Shown here piece by piece: positions 37,960 to 49,285 of a DNA stretch of 64,000 nt (its first letter is position 1; every line of letters begins with the position of its first letter). A model generated the notes under the pieces. The model worked only from the letters and a program-made list of their open reading frames with translations, made no database searches and was not told the DNA's origin. Source of the DNA: Arctopsyche grandis. Taxonomy: Eukaryota > Arthropoda > Insecta > Trichoptera > Hydropsychidae. The DNA lies in contig NC_135366.1 in the NCBI RefSeq assembly GCF_051622035.1, positions 9,517,001 to 9,581,000 of the forward strand, given 5' to 3'. The translations under genes and the position numbers were made by a program.

Positions 37960-38065
37960 CACCACCGGCGCCTTCGCCCCTGAAGCCTTCGCCTCCGTAG
38001 CTTTAGCCCCCCCCCCCCCCCGCCAGACACCGGGGGGCGAATTTGGCGAATTTGTCGAGGGCGAC
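37960..38065. other. GC-rich insert with C14 run
   Basis: About 100 bp of GC-rich DNA (TTCGCCCCTGAAGCCTTCGC, a run of 14 C, GGGGGGCGAATTTGGCGAA) lies between two copies of the Helitron-like repeat. Its origin was not recognised. Confidence 0.5.
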
Positions 38066-38079
38066 TTGTTTTCGATTAT

Positions 38080-38163
38080 CGAACCAACAATACTTACATA
38101 CATATGTATAAATATATACATACATATATATACACAAAGTCTCTTTCGAAATTATATATTAGA
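38080..38163 (-). mobile_element. Helitron-like short element, truncated copy 3
   Basis: Only the 5' portion is present (minus strand TCTAATATATAATTTCGAAA, then the GTTGGTTCGAT-like stretch). It lies next to copy 2 and directly beside the foldback element. Confidence 0.55.
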
Positions 38164-38496
38164 TATATGTGGTGACACGACAACTCGTTCACAGATTTTC
38201 CGTAAACCGAGTATGCGCTCCAGGCATTACGTATACGGCCATCTCTTTCTCACCCCGTCTGTTCACCAAGATCTCGTTTACTATGCCATTACGTATGCAG
38301 CCATCTCTTTCACAGACCATCTGTTCACCGATAACAGACGGTCTGTGAAAGAGATGGCTGCATACGTAATGGCATAGTAAACGAGATCTTGGTGAACAGA
38401 CGAGGTGAGAAAGAGATGGCCGTATACGTAATGCCTGGAGCGCATCCTCGGTTTACGGAAAATCTGTGAACGAGTTGTCAGGTAACCGATATATGT
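38162..38496. mobile_element. Mutator-like foldback element with 9-bp target duplication
   Basis: A 317-bp near-perfect palindrome (38171-38487) with arms of about 155 bp around a 7-nt loop at 38326-38332. The ends are GGTGACACGACAACTCG and CGAGTTGTCAGGTAACC. It is flanked by the exact 9-bp direct repeat GATATATGT (38162-38170 and 38488-38496). A 9-bp target duplication with long inverted ends is the hallmark of Mutator-like elements. The two opposed frames of about 100 codons are only the arms read from each side. Arm mismatches are few, suggesting recent formation. Confidence 0.85.
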
Positions 38497-38679
38497 ATGT
38501 ATTTCGCATGACAGCAAAACAAGTTTACAATATAAATTAAGTTTACAATATTCATATGTGAATGTATGTTTGTGATTAGTGATACGCATCGATAATGTAT
38601 GCAATCAAAAGTTTAAATCTTTTTTCAACGGACTGATTCAAAACATCAAAACAAAAACAAACGAAAAAAAAACGAGAAC

Positions 38680-39240
38680 TAGGAATTTAAGCCGCCGAAA
38701 ACTCGATGGCCGCATTCGAAGTGGAGGGAACCCGGAAAACTCTGAAAAATGTTTTCACTTTTGGTGGTCGCGTCAGAAGTGGGCAACAATAGGCGTCGCC
38801 CACAATAAAATTATTTGTACCGGTTTCCCCGGAGGGGTGGGTGGTGAAAGCGAGCCGAGAGGGTTGGATGGGAGGAAAGGGAGGAGATGAGGCGGCGGCG
38901 GGCCGTTTTCAAATGTAAATGATTTACCCCATTTACCCAGTTCGGGCCTGTATAATGGCGCAGACGTAAACTGGCAATCCATTGACCCGGGCGCGCATTG
39001 ACGCGCTCAATTGTGCGCCGGATTTTCGCCACTTGCCCGCGCTTTTGCACCGCGATAACTTTGTCTTGCCCACCCCGCAGACATCGATCTTTGATATGCT
39101 AAATGTCCATTGTCGGAATCGACAGGTTGTTGCCGATAGCCATGATAGCGTCAATATTGTTGTTGTTGTTGTTGTTGCCGTTGCGACTAAACTTTCTTAT
39201 CGATGCGAAAAAAGTTTAAGCTACGTACACGAATGAACAT
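38680..39240. other. GC-richer stretch, no gene defined
   Basis: CpG-containing DNA around 38.7-39.2 kb, including a GTT trinucleotide run near 39.16 kb. Several overlapping frames of 70-103 codons lie on both strands, none with recognisable motifs. Confidence 0.35.
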
Positions 39241-39481
39241 ATGTATACATATACATTTGTCTGTACAGTTTCTGAATATAGAAGCAAGAATTGATTGCAA
39301 TATTAACTATTAAATTAAACTTTATTTTATTTTTTATTTATGTATATACCGTGCAGTGGCATTACGAAGTGATCCAATGCGCCATTGCGGCCAAATATAA
39401 TCTATTAGTTACATTTTATTCTTTTATTTTACAGCCATATATGTTTTTAACATTAAACATGACATCTATGAAATATCATAG

Positions 39482-39935
39482 CGAGCAGCGTGGCTCGGTC
39501 GTTAAGCTTCTGCTTAACACTGAGAGGCGCCGGGTTCGATCCCTTGAGCTGACCTCGATTGAAAATAATTTTTCTGTATATCTGTAATGCTGCTGGTCAG
39601 GCCAGGATTTGTGACTCCTGGTCGATCGTTTCCTATCAGAGTTTGCCAATTTTCTCTGATTTCATTGTTGAAACGATTCCCGATTAAAAATTGGCTAAAA
39701 ATCCTTCCTACCCACTATGTCACCACTATTTGAGTATGATAAATGTAAATATTACAATATAATGTGTGTGTATAATTCATAGATGTCTCGTTAATTATCG
39801 AGTTTTAGTCAGTGTCTCGTAATTTAGCGACTTATATAATAAAAAATGCTGAATTGTTTGTAATTGGCCAGGAAGGCGCATTGGGGTTTACCTGTAATGC
39901 CTTCCTGGTATGAAATAAAAAATAAAAAAAATAAA
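39482..39935 (+). mobile_element. tRNA-headed SINE, best-preserved copy
   Basis: Head GCGTGGCTCGGTCGTTAAGC and a perfect B-box GGTTCGATCCC at 39533, then a TGCTGGTCAGGCCAGG hinge. The body has TTTGTGACTCCTGGTCGATC, TCAGAGTTTGCCAATTTTC and TTTCATTGTTGAAACGATTC. The 3' domain (GGCCAGGAAGGCGCATTGGG, TGCCTTCCTGG) contains a small inverted repeat, and an A-rich tail follows. Useful as the family reference. Confidence 0.9.
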
Positions 39936-40494
39936 AAAATCATCACATGGCTGTTGGAATATTAAGTTATTAAATAAAAAAAATTTAAAAGAAACGTGTC
40001 GGTCCTGTGTTCGATCTGCAGACAGTCAAATATTTTTCAAATATATTTAATTTACTATTTATATTTAATTGTTTAATATGAAAAAAAATAATGTAAAAAC
40101 TAATTACCTACCTATGTACATATAAACAATATAAAAATTAATTAATTAAATAAATTTTCAATAGATGGCGCTAAATGCTCGGAGACATAGCGCCGTCTAT
40201 TAGCCTAGAGGAAACATTAGTAGCAAACAGTATATATAGATGTTTTTTTCGTTTGTTATTATATTCGTACGTTTTGTTAGCAGTGTTTTAGCTGTGACGT
40301 ACATATGTATGTCGAATCGAAACGACTATTATAGTACGGCGAGAGTTATCTTACACAGACACAGAGAATAGCGATATTATACATATATGATATTGCACAG
40401 AATTATTGTAAGCATTATACAAGGCAAAATAAAATATCAATTAACATTGACAGAGATATATATGGTTAAATTTGAAGCATTGTATACAATTCAG

Positions 40495-40985
40495 TGAAAT
40501 TCGAGATGCTGAAAACTTGAAATTAGCGGGAGATGGGTAAGGGTTGCTAATTTGCTGGAATCGTTTCGATGAAAATCAGATAAATTGGCAAACTCTCTAA
40601 AGCGACGAGTGTACTCATGTATATACATATGTATGTAGATACAATACGATCAACACAATCAATATAGACATTTATACAATACGAATTCATACAAACATCA
40701 TCTACAGAGACATTTATGGAGAAATTTTTGCAGCATTTTATTATACAAAAAGGCGAACCGAAAGACGCTGAATATCTTGTGATCTGCAATTTGGTGGGAA
40801 AGAAGATGCCCATTTTACAGGAACCGTTTCAATGAAAATCAGAAAAATTGGCAAATTCTGATAGGAAACGATCGACTTGGAGTCACAAACCAAGATCTGG
40901 CCAGCAGTTACTAGTGGGAATCGAACCGTAACCACTCGGAAGCATAATATGCTAAGCACTAGTCCATAATATGCTTCCAAAAGTT
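40495..40985 (-). mobile_element. Two tRNA-headed SINE copies in the same orientation
   Basis: Minus-strand body blocks occur at 40495-40610 (headless) and again at 40765-40985, the latter with the head (ACGGTTCGATTCCCACTAG, a good B-box). An AT-rich spacer with TACATATGTATG motifs separates them. Confidence 0.75.
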
Positions 40986-41002
40986 TTTACATATAATCAT
41001 CA

Positions 41003-41105
41003 TTTATTTTTACATATAATAATTATCATCATGATCATTTATAGCCATTCGCCACCCATTGCTGCCTCTCCAACACGCTTCCATTCGACTTTATTTGGGC
41101 AACTC
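41003..41105 (-). mobile_element. RTE-like LINE 3' tail, degraded
   Basis: TTATCATCATGATCATTTATAG followed by GCTGCCTCTCCAACACGC parallels the minus-oriented tail at 22.38 kb, with more substitutions. Confidence 0.5.
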
Positions 41106-41116
41106 TCATGTATCCA

Positions 41117-41465
41117 ACCAGCAACATAGCTCAGTGGTTAGCGTGTAATGCTTTCAATTGAGGAGTCATGGATTTATTCTCTGGCCCGGTGTTGCTGGCC
41201 AGACTAAACCAGTCCAGGTCGATCGTCTATCAGAGTTTTACCAATTTATCTGATTTCAATGTTGAGACGATTCCACCAAAATTGGCAACCTATCCTATCT
41301 CTCACAAATGCGAGTTTATAGCAGCTCGAATTTGTTAATAATATAAATATGCCACGCACTCTCTGAAACATATGTTTGTATTTCTCGAAATATTAGTAAT
41401 ATAGAATTTGTCCATAGATGTCTCTATAATACTGTATAAATATAATTTTTATCGTATCGTTTGTA
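41117..41465 (+). mobile_element. tRNA-headed SINE copy
   Basis: Head CATAGCTCAGTGGTTAGCG gives the clearest A-box in the window. The B-box is degraded. The body continues to CATAGATGTCTCTATAATAC. Confidence 0.85.
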
Positions 41466-41469
41466 ACTG

Positions 41470-42640
41470 GTCATTATTACGTATTATATATACGTATCAT
41501 TATGCCGTATTATTTAATAATATTTTATTTGTTCTATTGATTTTGTAACTGTCTTCAAAGCCACAATACTAGGCAGTTTGTTGTTCAAGTTTGTATATAC
41601 GGCTCTTTAGAGATGAAATAAATAAAGGCTGCAGCAACAATTGAGTTCTATAATTACATGGAGGTGAGTGATCTTTAACATTTCGTGGATTTCAAAATTC
41701 AGTTTCTATCAAGGGCGCAAATGTATGCACCACTGTCACCAACAGATATAATAATAATAGTAATCGTAAGTGAAAGTAAGAAGAGGTTAGTAATAAAACT
41801 AATAAACAAACGATGGATAAACGTCAACGACTATCTCGCCGGGCAGATATCAAACGCGTCTTACACGATATTTTTGCACCATCGTAATGGCGGAGGATCC
41901 ATTTACTTGTATTGATGACCAAAATGAGCAATATGGCAAAGTATGAAAACGATCGGATGAGAGGCAAACTTTATCCTGAATTGTAATCGTAAGTGAAACG
42001 TAAAGGAGGTATGTAAAAAGTAAGGTTTGCAAACGACAGTTCCTTCATACAATTAAAAATCTGAAACCTTAATATGAATCGAATAAATAATATACTAATA
42101 TAAAAAACCGAAAGTCAAAACATACTCTCCCCTTATACTTTTACATTTAAAATGTAACTTTTCACCCCGAGATCGACCGTAAAAAAATCCACCCTGGACT
42201 AACGCGCTCTTTCCTTAATCCGTCAATGACAGTATCGCAAGGCGGAAAGTATCGAACGATACGGGGAACAATAGCCGGGACAACATCCCGCAATCGGGAG
42301 GGGGTGGGTGTGAAAGAACGGGGTGGTAGGATGGGGTGTATATCAACCGCGTTAACCCTGCCGTGACGCGGGGGCGTTAAACTAAATCACACGTACCGGC
42401 GAGCGTGATCAACGCGGCAGCAATAAAAAGGCGGATGATGAAGTGCGGACGCAGGGTTATGGGGTAGAGGCACGCGACACCTCTAACGCACACGTGGATG
42501 GATGGACGAACTCTTGATTAACTACCTGGGATGATGATTAATCAGCTGGATCGAGCGACCTGTCAAATATGGCGAAAAAAGTATCGGCCGAAAAAAAAAT
42601 TATTCGACACTTATGTATGCACTTGTAATTTATCAAACCG
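41470..42640. other. No gene recognised; GC-rich patch 42.17-42.55 kb
   Basis: The second half contains CpG-containing sequence (ATCCCGCAATCGGGAGGGGG, CGTGACGCGGGGGCGTTAAA) that stands out from the surroundings and may be a conserved regulatory block. No splice-bounded coding frame is seen. Confidence 0.35.
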
Positions 42641-42643
42641 CTC

Positions 42644-43176
42644 TTAAGAGGGCTGTACACCCGAAACCTTAATTTTGTTGCCGTTCCTTTCTTCGATATA
42701 TATATTGAGTGAATGTATACATATATTGAGTGAATGCGACAGTATATATCAATACATATATTGAGTGAATGCTACAGTTGCGCTTCGACCAGATAAAACG
42801 TATTTTAAATTGACAAAATCGAGGTTTCGTATTCTCCTATTTTCTCCTCCGAAACTGGACCAATTAAAAAAAAAAAATCATCATCGGTATGAGAAAGATA
42901 TTTTCTGTGCAACTATGTGCGTATTTTTTTTTAAATCGACCGTTAAATCACCACGCTGGACTCTTTTCGTGGGTGTAAAAAAGAGACGATTTTATTGATG
43001 TTTGGCGGCTCCTAGCTCCTATAAAAAATAACTTATCAAAAAAATAAAACGATAGATGCAACTCAATGGTAGATATCCATAGCATATCAAAAAATATTTT
43101 TTCTAGTACCATAATTGAGGAAGGGAGAAGTCTAATACGTTTGTATGGACAAGGTGCTGGTGTCCAGCCCTCTTAA
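42644..43176. mobile_element. piggyBac-like MITE (TTAA flanks), family 3
   Basis: TTAA at 42644-42647 and 43173-43176 surround a 525-bp body with inverted ends GAGGGCTGTACACC and GGTGTCCAGCCCTC. The interior carries three copies of ATATTGAGTGAATG between 42.70 and 42.77 kb. No transposase frame. Confidence 0.8.
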
Positions 43177-43274
43177 GCCCCATTTACATATAGTAAAGGT
43201 ACATTTAGATATAATCGAACGGTGATATTTTCATACAACGTATCTATTGTTACACGAGCGCAAATACTGATTGT

Positions 43275-43736
43275 CTTCAGTGCAGTGCTGGCCATACACC
43301 CAATGGCGCCCTCGAGCAATTTTTTCTAAACACTTTGCCTTGCTTGCTACAGTTTCAGACAGCTTTCTAAACACCTTGACCTTGCTACAGTTTCAGGCAG
43401 TGTCAGCAAAAGCATAGAAACCCAAATGTTTGGATATAATTCTTGTGAATTGTGCTGTTTTATAAAATTTAATTCAATGAGTGAAAGGCTTTTAAATTGA
43501 TAAGTTCATTGCAAATAATATCAGATTTTGAATTCGTGGTGAGCTTAATTTGAAGATTGGCTTTTCCCAGTAGATTGTTTGAATAGAATTTGCTGGGTAC
43601 AAATGTAGGGCGTTTGGTGCTCTAATTTTAATTTGAAAGCGCTTTTAGCGCATCGAGCGGCGCCCTAACTTATTTGGCGCCCTCTGGCACCGCCTGATCC
43701 AGCCCCCCCCCCTCTAAAACCGGCACTGCTTCAATG
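43275..43736. mobile_element. hAT-like MITE
   Basis: The 446-bp element (43283-43728) starts CAGTGCTGGCC and ends CCGGCACTG. It is flanked by an 8-bp direct repeat with one mismatch: CTTCAGTG at 43275 and CTTCAATG at 43729. A CAGTG start and an 8-bp duplication fit hAT. GGCGCCCTC-like sequence lies near both ends. Non-coding. Confidence 0.7.
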
Positions 43737-43739
43737 CAA

Positions 43740-44575
43740 AGTTTGCTATTAATTAAATCTCATTTTAATTCAATTTTATAGTAAGTAGTATAACAAACAA
43801 TTAGCAGTTAAAATTAAAGGGCGGATAGGAAGCGTGCTTTTTTCAGGAATCAGGGCGTTTCTGGTCTATTTACAAAGCTAAAGTGCAAAAAAACAAGGTT
43901 ATTCATAAAATTGAACAAAGCACAGCAACAATTAACAATGAAGGGCACGCTTCCGGTCCGATCTCTAGTTATAATTATCAAATTTTCAAATGGATCATAC
44001 TCTTGGTCACTCAACTCGGGCAATCAAAACAGACCAAGAATCCACTCAGTGAGCGGTGCTCACTAATACCTGACGATATCGTCATTGTTCACTATATAGT
44101 CGCCAGCAGCTAATCACCGAATGTGTTACTTCTCAATACAGCACTATACATGATCGTACTGGTTGATGAGATGATGAGAGATCGTACTGGTTGCTCAATC
44201 AAATAATAAAATCACGGTACCGAATACCGGCAACCGATGTCGATGGTCGGGTAAATTAATGGCTTGGGCAACCAGTGAGTTGCCCGGTGTGGCATGCTCC
44301 GCCACATGCAAACATTTCATCTGGTCGCGTAACATAGTCACTCACCAAGAAGCTCGCAAGTCACCCGGTGTGGCGCGACTGTTTTTCATTTCACAAATAC
44401 AAATATGCATGAAATATGTATGCAATATGCAAAATAATATGATTTTGCTAGCAATAATAGTATATTTTGAGGTTTATAACAAAGCTTTTCAATCAATATT
44501 GGTAACGAGATATAGAATTTGCCTATTTACAACGACTATTGAAATGAAATATGTACCTCTTTACATTTTTTTTTT
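43740..44575. other. No gene recognised; inverted TGAGTTGCCC-like motifs
   Basis: CTCAACTCGGGCAA near 44.02 kb and GTGAGTTGCCCGGTG near 44.28 kb resemble each other in inverted order, and AGATCGTACTGGTTG-type sequence is duplicated at 44.15-44.21 kb. This is probably another degraded foldback repeat. Confidence 0.3.
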
Positions 44576-44579
44576 CAAA

Positions 44580-45360
44580 TTAAGTATTTTTTTATTTTAT
44601 TTTATTTTATTAATTGAAAAATCAACAGACAGGATGTACATAGATATGTATAAAAAAAACAAATAGTAAATAAATAATATATGTAACATCCGAGTCCAAT
44701 AATAGATTTTTACAAAAATGAAAAAGATAAATATAAGGAAAACAAATAAAAAAGTAAAGAATAAAAGCATGACAAAATATGTAGAACATTGCATAATTAA
44801 ACTATAGTATTAAAATATTTGGAAAAGGTTATATAATAGAATATAAGAAGAAATTGAAATTTACAAATATAAAACAAATGAAAAAGGTAAATACAAAATA
44901 AACAAATGAAAAGGAAAAGAATGAAAGCTATAATATGATTAAATAGCACATTACATAACTAAAATAAAGTATAAAAATATTGGAAATATTGGAAAAATAG
45001 AATAGGAGAAGAAATGAATCAATCGGTCAAGATTCTCTTGATGTTAGACCTGAATTGATGTAGGGAAATACCAAATAGATCAACCTCATTCAGCTCTCCG
45101 TTAAACATACGATAAACGCGCTGCAGATAAAAATATTTTTGGGAATTAGTATTGAAGGGATCAAGTGAAAAGAGTGCAACGCGTCTAGAGTACCGAACTG
45201 GGATTCTGAAATTAACCTTATTCAGTAAATCAGAACAATCAAGGAAACCATTTATGAGCTTAAAGAAGAATATAGCATCAGTATGTCGTCGCCTGACAGA
45301 AAGATTGTTACAAGAAAGGATTTTTAAAATGTCGGAAACAGTAGAATGGGTATAGGTATA
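44580..45360 (-). pseudogene. LINE C-terminal ORF remnant and 3' UTR
   Basis: The minus strand from about 45350 to 45020 is open and encodes VSDILKILSCNNLSVRRRH, AIFFFKLINGFLDCSDLL, VRYSRRVALFSLDPF and VYRMFNGELNEVDLFGISL, ending in a stop. This has the layout of the C-terminal tail of Jockey/CR1-type LINE proteins. An A+T-rich 3' UTR follows, ending in a (TAAAA)n tail. A second copy lies inverted at 57.48-58.10 kb. Confidence 0.8.
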
Positions 45361-45399
45361 TATCTATAATATATATACCTATAAATATAAGTATATATC

Positions 45400-46850
45400 T
45401 TTTTTGAAATGAATGGCATTATTTAAAATCAAAATGCGCCTAGGGCCCCAAAAATTGTATTATATATACAAATGTAGTTTGCTCCAAGAGATGAGTTTCT
45501 TCTGGTTGATTTTAATTTCTGTAAATGCACAACAATTTATAAATAAAAAAAATCTAATATTTGGTAACTTTTATCACATCATACCAATTCGTTAAATATC
45601 ATGAAACCTACATATATGTACATGTAATCTTTATTAATTTAATAAACATTTATCTGATTAGACGTTCATCAAATCAACACATTTTGCTTCTATGTACCTA
45701 CATACATACATATGTAGATTTCATGATTAAAATATGAATGGGATATTCATTATAATGTATTTTGTAAATTTACTTTTTTATAAGAAAGTACATTTTCCAA
45801 AATAAATAATATATACGAACATATTTATTCAACCTTCAAAAAATGCGCGAATTTTATTTTTTTGATCACCTAACAACAATATTCATTCGTGCGTGGATAT
45901 TATCGTATACATATATATGAAAGGAGTTGTTGGTTTTTAGTGGGTTTGAATCTATTGGGAAAAAAACCGAGCTACAAAGATCAAAGTGTATCTCGTTTCA
46001 ATTTTTTTCATTCTCGTCGCGACCCGTGCGGTTCAGATTTAAATAAGTTGTCCCGACGCGTTGTATGTTATTATTATTCACGTCTTTGTCATTTATAAGC
46101 GGCCACGTTCGACGAATATCAAATGAGACAAATCAGAAATCTATAACAGATCTGAAAACGCAGCTTTGCCACAACCACCCAAGAAGATCTAAATTCTAAA
46201 AAAAAAAAATATATGTTTCGAAACCAACTTGGTACCGAATATGCGCTCCTAGATCTCGAATAATGAGCTTAAGTCGCGTAGTTATAAATAGTATTGTATT
46301 ACATACAATATAGGATTGCCGTATTTAGCGTATCGAAAACAAAGCATTCGTGTAATTAACGTTTTACGTGTGTAAATCGTACGTATATGGGTTTACATCA
46401 ATCTTTGTTAAATTAATGTCGATTCGTATGAACGTTTAACAATGTACATTGTTATGAGCTAATTTAATAAATATTCCTAATATTCCTTTGTAGAAAATAA
46501 ATTGAAATCGAACTGCACATTTTATGCACGTAGAACAATATGAAAATAAATTCATATATTGAATGTGTGTAGGCTAAATTGAACTAGAACCATAATATAT
46601 TGAAGTAAATTTAATTTATAGTGTTGAAGTATAATATATGTAAGTATGTAATAGTATTGAACCAATCAAAAATGTTCTCGTTTATTTTCCGCACTTCATT
46701 TCACTTGCTAAGGAACAATGAACACTTTCAAATGAATTTAATTCGTACTAGGTGTAATTTAATATTATAATTGAATCATATTAATTACGCGTAGTTACTG
46801 CGTGTTTATAGAGTTGATTAAATTTGTTTTTTTTTGCATGCAATCGATTG
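45400..46850. other. No gene recognised
   Basis: AT-rich, with short frames and scattered TACATATGTA-type motifs only. Confidence 0.5.
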
Positions 46851-46859
46851 AAAAACACT

Positions 46860-47025
46860 GATCCAGTTTACGAACATGAGCATGAACAATCTCAATACCG
46901 AGAAACTGTTCGCAGTTCGAGTATAATAGATCAGATCTATTGTGCTTCAGACATACGCGGCTAGTTCAATCTATTCACCGTGTTCAATGTTCATGTTCGC
47001 CGATGTAAACGGTCCTTGGACTTGG
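46860..47025. mobile_element. Possible foldback MITE
   Basis: GTTTACGAACATGAGCATG near the left edge pairs imperfectly with CATGTTCGCCGATGTAAAC near the right. The centre has AATAGATC and GATCTATT around a single base. No target duplication is obvious. Confidence 0.4.
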
Positions 47026-47104
47026 CCAAGAGCCTTCCCAATTCTTGAGAAAAACAACCGGGACGGCTAATTCAGATCAATAACTAATTCGGTATTTTCA
47101 ATTA

Positions 47105-47400
47105 TATAAAAAGCATGGACTTGTGGTTAGTATGTCTTGCTATAGTCAGTGTGGTTTTGAGTTCCAGTCACACTGGTTGCTGTTGGCCAGACCTTGGTTT
47201 GTAACCAGGTCGGCCGTTTCTTATCAGAATTTCCCTACATTTCTGATTTTCATTGAAACGATTCCTACAAAATTGAGCTATTGTGTTAAATCTCAGGTTT
47301 CTCTCCATAGATGTATCTGTGGATATTTATTGTATATAAATTCCAAAAATGTTATTGAACGTATTGTATACGACGTTTATTGATGGTATTGTATACAATG
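47105..47400 (+). mobile_element. tRNA-headed SINE copy
   Basis: Head TGGACTTGTGGTTAGTATG and TTTTGAGTTCCAGTC, the hinge GCTGTTGGCCAGACC, then the family body (TTTCTTATCAGAATTTCCC, TTTTCATTGAAACGATTCC) and CATAGATGTATCTGTGG. Confidence 0.8.
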
Positions 47401-47404
47401 TTTG

Positions 47405-48580
47405 CAATGTCTAACCATAGTTGTCATGTATGGTTTATATTTATGTAATAATTATGTATTAAATATACATAATTACTTCGCTTTGGAGCAATCTGTTGGG
47501 CGAGTGTGCATGATTAATTACACTGTTCGACAAAATGACGACTTTTTTTTTGGTTCAGAGACGAGATATGACTTTTCTTATAGAATTATGGCCAGTGAAC
47601 ACGAATCTGGTAACAAAAATTCTATTGATAACTGGCTTACCTCAATAAAATAAGCGAATTTTTGTTATTAATCCACAAGAATAGTCGAAATATGATTTTT
47701 CTAAGTGGAATTTTATTTAATTCTAATATAAAGACAATTTAATATATTATCTTTATTAATTCAATTCAGATTTGTGTAAATACGAGTAAACACTAGTACG
47801 AGCTTTTTGCTCGCAATTTTATCGATTTAAAGTTCAGCACACTTCCAATTAACCCTTTTAAACAAAAACAAAAAGTAGTGTGGTCAGAACACTATCTCAA
47901 TAAACACGTTTCAATAGAAAAAACTCAATATAAAATAGTATTAACAGTGGGAAAAAATCCGAAGTGAAAATACATACTATTGACTTTTGATTTGAACTGG
48001 ATGATTACTTAGAGAGATTTGAAAGCTGAAAAGTACTACAAATGGAAGATAAAATACCCGACCATATATTCCAATATTCATTTTGAACAGAAAATTGACA
48101 GATTTTGAGACATAGACCGAACAACACCAAGATATAGAAAAATCGCGCGATTTAAAAAACACATATCTCTGAATCTCGAGCCAATCAACATTTTTTATTC
48201 CCAGATTCGTGTTTACTGGGCATAGATCTATAAAAAAAAATTTTCGTGTCGAAGAGTGTTATTGATGTTATAAATAAAATATAATTTTTTTTCCAAACAT
48301 TTACAAGACAAATGTATTATTATGATTATTGATTGAGCTGGCAACCCTACAGAAAATCCTTCGTGACCCCATTTGAGGTCGAGACCCATAGGCTGGGTTT
48401 GAGTTGGCCAATGAGTTGGAGTAACAAAATGTCAATTGTTTCATTATTCGGTGGATGAGATTCAGTTTAATGGAAATTTTTTATCATATTCGTACCAGTG
48501 GGCCCAAATTCGACATTGAGTCGCGCCAAATTTAAATTTTCACACATTGAACTCGAATAAAAGTAGGGAGGATGTTTCGG
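47405..48580. other. No gene recognised; possible hAT-like scrap
   Basis: AT-rich. GGCAACCCTACAGAAAATCC with GAGACCCATAGGCTGGGTTT near 48.34-48.41 kb resembles the terminal regions of some hAT elements, but no partner end was found. Confidence 0.35.
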
Positions 48581-48584
48581 GATG

Positions 48585-49065
48585 TGGTTCATCGTGATTC
48601 CAGGGATCGAAGGGAGAATTGGGGCAGGTGTTGTCAAGTCTCGGTCGGTCGTCAGACCCGCCTGCGAGTCTTGGAGCCAATCAGCTCGGTCGGCCGCCGC
48701 GTCGACTTTTTTATTTGCCGGCGCGCAAAGACAAAGCGGGGGCGGAGCGGGCGGCTCGGGGGGCGGCGGAGAGAGGGGCGGGGCGCGGGACGGGGGCGGG
48801 GGCGGCGTGCAGGGGCGGCGGGGCGGCCGCGCCCGGGGGGCCACTTTGTTTCAGCGGCGCGGCCGGACGACGGCGAATCGATAAGTCCGCCGCCGCCGGC
48901 GCCCCTCGCCGCCGCCCACCCGCCGCCCGCCCTACGCCCCTGCACGCCACCCCCCGCCCACCGCCCGCTATTAGCCGCCGTCAAATATTTAACGGTTATT
49001 AGCGGCCGCTAAACCGACGGCTGGCCGCCTACTTGACCGCCGGAGAACGGCCGGCGCGCCCTTAC
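48585..49065. promoter_or_regulatory. Strong CpG island, candidate promoter
   Basis: About 480 bp of very GC- and CpG-rich DNA in an otherwise AT-rich window. It contains a CCAAT-box context (GAGCCAATCAGC) near 48.68 kb and many GGGGCGG/GGGCGGG boxes between 48.73 and 48.83 kb. It ends with the near-palindromic TTAGCGGCCGCTAA around 49.0 kb. Frames of up to 146 codons are open on both strands, but their Gly/Arg/Pro/Ala-only makeup is what GC-rich DNA gives by chance. It could be the promoter of a gene outside the window or of the 60-kb gene. Orientation is undecided. Confidence 0.5.
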
Positions 49066-49285
49066 AAAAACGCCTTTCAACCCTTGCGATTCGACCTGAC
49101 TTTAGATCGAGACGTTCCGATGACCGTTGCGCAATGGTCGTTTTGTTGATCGCATCTTGAACTAATTGTATTTCGTTTGGAATTCGATATTGAAAATTGA
49201 AACAATGAAAGGTAGCACTCGACCTAACTGATTATTCCATCTGTATTATTTAAATATCTATGTACATATATAATGGTTTTGTAAT

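Noticed and set aside
38066..38604. Two opposed ORFs of about 100 codons with the same protein sequence
   Set aside because: They are the two arms of one palindromic mobile element, not a duplicated gene.
39482..39560. Possible functional tRNA gene
   Set aside because: It has a B-box and A-box-like head but no complete cloverleaf, and it is continuous with the SINE body found many times, so it is a SINE head.
44259..44666. 135-codon ORF
   Set aside because: Runs from unique repeat-like DNA into the tail of a minus-strand LINE, ending in poly-Phe and Lys/Asn codons. An artefact of AT-rich tails.
48466..49012. Overlapping Gly/Arg/Pro/Ala-rich ORFs of 79-146 codons on both strands
   Set aside because: All frames are open at once because the CpG island lacks A/T-rich stop codons. 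The composition is not protein-like.
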